A stretch of DNA of 48,743 bases from DASZUC01 sp035547775 (lineage in GTDB: Bacteria; Patescibacteriota; Saccharimonadia; Saccharimonadales; UBA4665), in contig DASZUC010000033.1 in NCBI GenBank assembly GCA_035547775.1, positions 1-48,743 on the forward strand. Direction: 5' to 3'. Made by a program: the position numbers and the translations under genes. Below, in pieces: positions 45,939 through 48,743 of this stretch. The notes beneath the pieces are model-generated. The model was given only the letters and a program-made list of their open reading frames with translations. It searched no databases and had not been told where the DNA came from. How positions within the stretch are numbered: the stretch's first letter is position 1; each line of letters opens with the position of its first letter.

Positions 45939-48551
45939 TTAGTGATGCACTTTTAGTGTGTTGTCGTCAGACGCTACGGACGGACTGGAGCTGGTGGCTG
46001 GCTTTTTACGTCGGCGAGTGCGCTTGCGTTTCTTGGGGGCATCGTCGGCACCACGAACGGGCTTCGCTGTTTCTGCAACTGGACCGGCAACAGCCGTGTG
46101 ACCAACTGAGGAAGCCACTGCTGCCGGTTCTTCGCTCTTGGCAGGAGTTGGTGCGGGTTTGTTGGCTGCAGCTGGCTTGGGGGTAGCCGGTTTGGAATTT
46201 GTAGGACCAGTTACGCGCTTCGATTTAGGCGATGGTGCGGCAGCTGCTGGGGCTTGTAACAGATAGCGCTCACCAATGTAGCGATCAACAAAATCACGAT
46301 TTGTGGCATATTGGCGACGACAACGCTCGACGATCGCCTCAGTATGATCGGCCTGCTGTGGCGGTAAGTTAATGGAAACCCCCGAAAAAGCTGGCACTTT
46401 CTCACCTTCAATCGTCATACTGATCACAAAGTGACGGTTGTGCATGTGCACTAAGTCATATTCCAAGAATTTTGGTTCGAAGTAGCGCTGCATCACCCGA
46501 GCATCGTCGGCCCCCATACGAAATGCCACAATTGAACCAACGTTACCAAATACGGCATCTTTAACTTCCATGGGCATTTGGGCAATGTACTGGTTAGCCA
46601 CGGTAAGGTTCAGCCCATACTTACGAGCCTCACTCAAAATGGTGGCAAAACTATCAGTAGCGAAGTTCTGGAATTCGTCGACGTACAGGTAAAACGGGTG
46701 GCGTTCACTAGCTGAAACGTCGGCTCGGCTCATGGCACCCAGCTGGATTTTGGTAACCAGCAACGCACCAAGCAAGGCGGCATTATCTTCGCCAACTAGA
46801 CCACGACTAAGATTGACGATGAGGATTTTACGCTCGTCCATAATTTGGCGCAGGTTGAAGCTACTCTTGGGCTGACCAATAATATTGCGGACCAATGGGT
46901 TGGCCGTAAAAGCACCGACCTTGTTGAGTACGGGCGCTACGGCTTCGGCGGCAAATTTGTCATTCCAGCTGGCAAACTCAATCTCCCAGAAATTACGGAC
47001 CACCGGGTCGTTCACGTATTGCAGAACTTCTTGGCGAAATTTGCGGTCAGTCAAAATGCGCGTAATGTCCAGCATGGTAGCATCAGGATAATCAAGGAGT
47101 GCGAGCAAGGAGTAGCGCAAGATGTATTCCAAGCGCGGACCCCAACTTTCAAACATACGTTTCAACACGCCAATTAGTTCGGAGGCGGTGTGCGTGCGCA
47201 GTTTGGGGTCATGGACTTCCATGGGGTTAAAGGCGATTGGGAAATCAGTGTCGGCTGGGTTGAAGTAAATGACATCGTTAGCTCGTTCAGGCGGGATGCG
47301 CCTTAGCACACTCATAGCATAGTCACCGTGTGGATCAATCACCGCAAAACCATATGGTGTGTAAATATCCGAAATAGTGAGCAGCTCTAACATACCGGAC
47401 TTACCAACGCCAGTTTGACCAATGATGTAGAGGTGGCGTCCCCGATCAGATCTGGGCAAACCAAACATGGTGTTGTGGCCGCGGAAGTTGGTGACAGCTA
47501 CGGGGCTGACATCTTCACGGTAAGTGCCAGCTGCCACAATTGGCAAATTAGCCGGCGGTTCAGCTGTTTGGCTCAGCGCCCACAAAATATATGGCGTTTC
47601 GACGTTGGTGTGAGGCAAGTGATACAGTGTGGCAACTTCTTCGATGTTTAGAATTGAGGTGCTGCGATTACAATCGCGCGCTCGGTAGTAGGCCAACTCA
47701 GTAGGGTTTTCGACCGTTTTACGCTGCTCAAACCCATTCATATAGGTGGTGTTGAACTGCTTGTAACTGGCGATGATTGATTGCAAATGCAATTTAGCCT
47801 GGGCGGGTGGCATATCACCGCGATACACAATGCGCAGCACGGTTTCAAAGGCTAGTTTGTGACTTTTTTCTTCGGCACCACCGGCACGGGCGGATTCGTA
47901 TTCGGTTAATTTAGTAGCTTCCCCAGCTTTGTGCTCTGGTGGCGCCCATAGCGCTCCCAATAGACCACTCATGGTGCTGCCACCACCTCCACCACCCCGC
48001 AGACCGGCGATGTAGCGTTCACTCTTTTTGTGCCAGTTGGCTGGCGCTGGACGTAGCACAAGCTGAATCCAGGCCTCTTCGTTGTCTTCAAATTTCGCCA
48101 AGGCTGCCGTAATAGCCGCTAAGGGGTCGACCTCAAAACTCTGAAAAGTTTTAATGGGCAGCGCGTCGTTGGCAACCAGTTTCATTTCAGTGACGAGCGT
48201 CGTGGGATGAGCAGCGTCGGGTTTCATGGAGTAGTCTTGGACTTCGCTGATTTGAACGGTGGGGTATTGAGCGTAAATTTGCTCTTCAACAAAGTTTTTC
48301 AGGTATTCTGGCACCCAGATGTAAAAGCCAATGCGCTTTTTGAGTACGGCAATTTCAAAACTTAAGCGCTCACGCAGTGGTGTTTTGAATCTGTTTTGCG
48401 AGGGCATAGTTAGCAGACCATGTAAGCTCGCAAACATCTGCTCAGCAGCTAACTCTTTCTTTTCGTTGGTACGAGGTACCTGTAATAGCAAGACAACACC
48501 GTCGCTACTGGCGGTGCTGCTGGCTGGTGGTGGTGTGAGATTTGGATCCAT
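45939..48551 (-). CDS. VirD4/TraG-like DNA-translocase ATPase with basic tail
   Basis: 870 aa. A conserved N-terminal domain (about 20-300) typical of Patescibacteria homologues, then an ATPase core with Walker A IIGQTGVGKSGMLEL near 376-386, Walker B FYLYVDEFQNF near 620, and the TraG-D C-terminal signature (TVANQYIAQMPMEVKDAVFGNVGSIVAFRMG). The last 110 residues are Ala/Pro/Lys-rich and end in a basic patch (KKRKRTRRRKK), probably DNA- or protein-binding. No membrane helix. Such ATPases power conjugative DNA transfer or related export; no other T4SS gene is in the window. Confidence 0.85.
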   Translation of the reverse strand: MDPNLTPPPASSTASSDGVVLLLQVPRTNEKKELAAEQMFASLHGLLTMPSQNRFKTPLRERLSFEIAVLKKRIGFYIWVPEYLKNFVEEQIYAQYPTVQISEVQDYSMKPDAAHPTTLVTEMKLVANDALPIKTFQSFEVDPLAAITAALAKFEDNEEAWIQLVLRPAPANWHKKSERYIAGLRGGGGGGSTMSGLLGALWAPPEHKAGEATKLTEYESARAGGAEEKSHKLAFETVLRIVYRGDMPPAQAKLHLQSIIASYKQFNTTYMNGFEQRKTVENPTELAYYRARDCNRSTSILNIEEVATLYHLPHTNVETPYILWALSQTAEPPANLPIVAAGTYREDVSPVAVTNFRGHNTMFGLPRSDRGRHLYIIGQTGVGKSGMLELLTISDIYTPYGFAVIDPHGDYAMSVLRRIPPERANDVIYFNPADTDFPIAFNPMEVHDPKLRTHTASELIGVLKRMFESWGPRLEYILRYSLLALLDYPDATMLDITRILTDRKFRQEVLQYVNDPVVRNFWEIEFASWNDKFAAEAVAPVLNKVGAFTANPLVRNIIGQPKSSFNLRQIMDERKILIVNLSRGLVGEDNAALLGALLVTKIQLGAMSRADVSASERHPFYLYVDEFQNFATDSFATILSEARKYGLNLTVANQYIAQMPMEVKDAVFGNVGSIVAFRMGADDARVMQRYFEPKFLEYDLVHMHNRHFVISMTIEGEKVPAFSGVSINLPPQQADHTEAIVERCRRQYATNRDFVDRYIGERYLLQAPAAAAPSPKSKRVTGPTNSKPATPKPAAANKPAPTPAKSEEPAAVASSVGHTAVAGPVAETAKPVRGADDAPKKRKRTRRRKKPATSSSPSVASDDNTLKVHH

Positions 48552-48651
48552 ATGTTACGAGGTGCCTACCCTTCACTGTTCTATTTTCTCACTTTTCAGG
48601 CAAGACGCCTAGGCTGAGGCGGCCATTGTGCAGACTGTGGGCTTAGAACTT

Positions 48652-48743
48652 TTAGTAGAGAGCGGCGCTGGAGGGCATTTTGGCACCTTTGAGGAGATCA
48701 CCAACTTCATCGGCGTCGACTGTTTCTTTTTCGAGCAAACGAT
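48652..48743 (-). CDS. ftsH: FtsH C-terminal end, partial
   Basis: The last 30 codons: RLLEKETVDADEVGDLL... ending MPSSAALY. LLEKETVDADE matches the C-terminal end of the ATP-dependent membrane zinc protease FtsH. The rest lies beyond the window. Confidence 0.7.
   Translation of the reverse strand, partial: RLLEKETVDADEVGDLLKGAKMPSSAALY

Noticed and set aside
1..48743. CRISPR array, insertion sequences or prophage
   Set aside because: No regularly spaced repeats, transposase, integrase or phage structural genes are visible.
1..48743. TGA read as glycine
   Set aside because: Conserved genes such as tsaE and comEC end at TGA, and no conserved frame runs through it.

Overview
The window looks like one contiguous chromosomal segment from a Candidate Phyla Radiation (Patescibacteria) bacterium, plausibly Saccharibacteria (TM7). 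The evidence is a compact core gene set, shortened versions of standard proteins (a 130-aa TsaB, a HrcA of about 236 aa, a ComEC with no C-terminal nuclease-like domain), a complete type IV pilus locus with several pseudopilins, a conjugation-type ATPase with a basic tail, and many lineage-type unknowns between housekeeping genes. TGA acts as a stop (tsaE, comEC), so this is not a TGA=Gly lineage such as SR1/Gracilibacteria. The lineage call is inference from gene content; no rRNA is present.

Layout: 1-4.5 kb holds a secreted-protein fragment, tsaB/tsaE, a lamin-tail surface protein, a PRC-barrel protein, and recX-Nudix-unknown-recA read on the minus strand. 5.7-14.7 kb is a plus-strand type IV pilus cluster: pilB, pilC, major pilin with terminator, two pseudopilins, a large beta-helix-like minor pilin, then pilM, pilN, pilO and a small membrane protein. 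14.7-21 kb (minus) carries a PH-domain membrane protein, ruvB, a putative metalloprotease, ruvA, ruvC, a small membrane protein, yebC and comEC. 21.1-25.2 kb holds a tRNA-Lys flanked by two structured, possibly non-coding RNA regions, a P-loop kinase-like gene, an ABC exporter and two tiny stress-type proteins. 25.2-29.6 kb has small membrane proteins, an ATP-grasp (RimK-like) plus aspartic-protease-like pair, and an HExxxH peptidase.

29.6-37.4 kb is the heat-shock region: two CIRCE (HrcA) operators control hrcA-grpE and dnaK operons in which six unknown proteins are interleaved; two more unknowns follow dnaK, and one precedes dnaJ. 37.4-48.7 kb has an adenylate-kinase-like gene, lepA, an Ltp-type surface protein divergent from an Xre regulator, radC, a DHA2 drug exporter, murJ, a VirD4/TraG-like ATPase and the C-terminus of FtsH.

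Two window-wide themes stand out. First, about 20 promoter-proximal genes have a TANNNT -10 box only 5-8 nt before the start codon and no usable ribosome-binding site, the signature of leaderless mRNAs, while operon-internal genes keep Shine-Dalgarno sites. Second, a roughly 70-nt palindromic element occurs twice, once in frame inside lepA and once supplying the C-terminus and stop codon of comEC.
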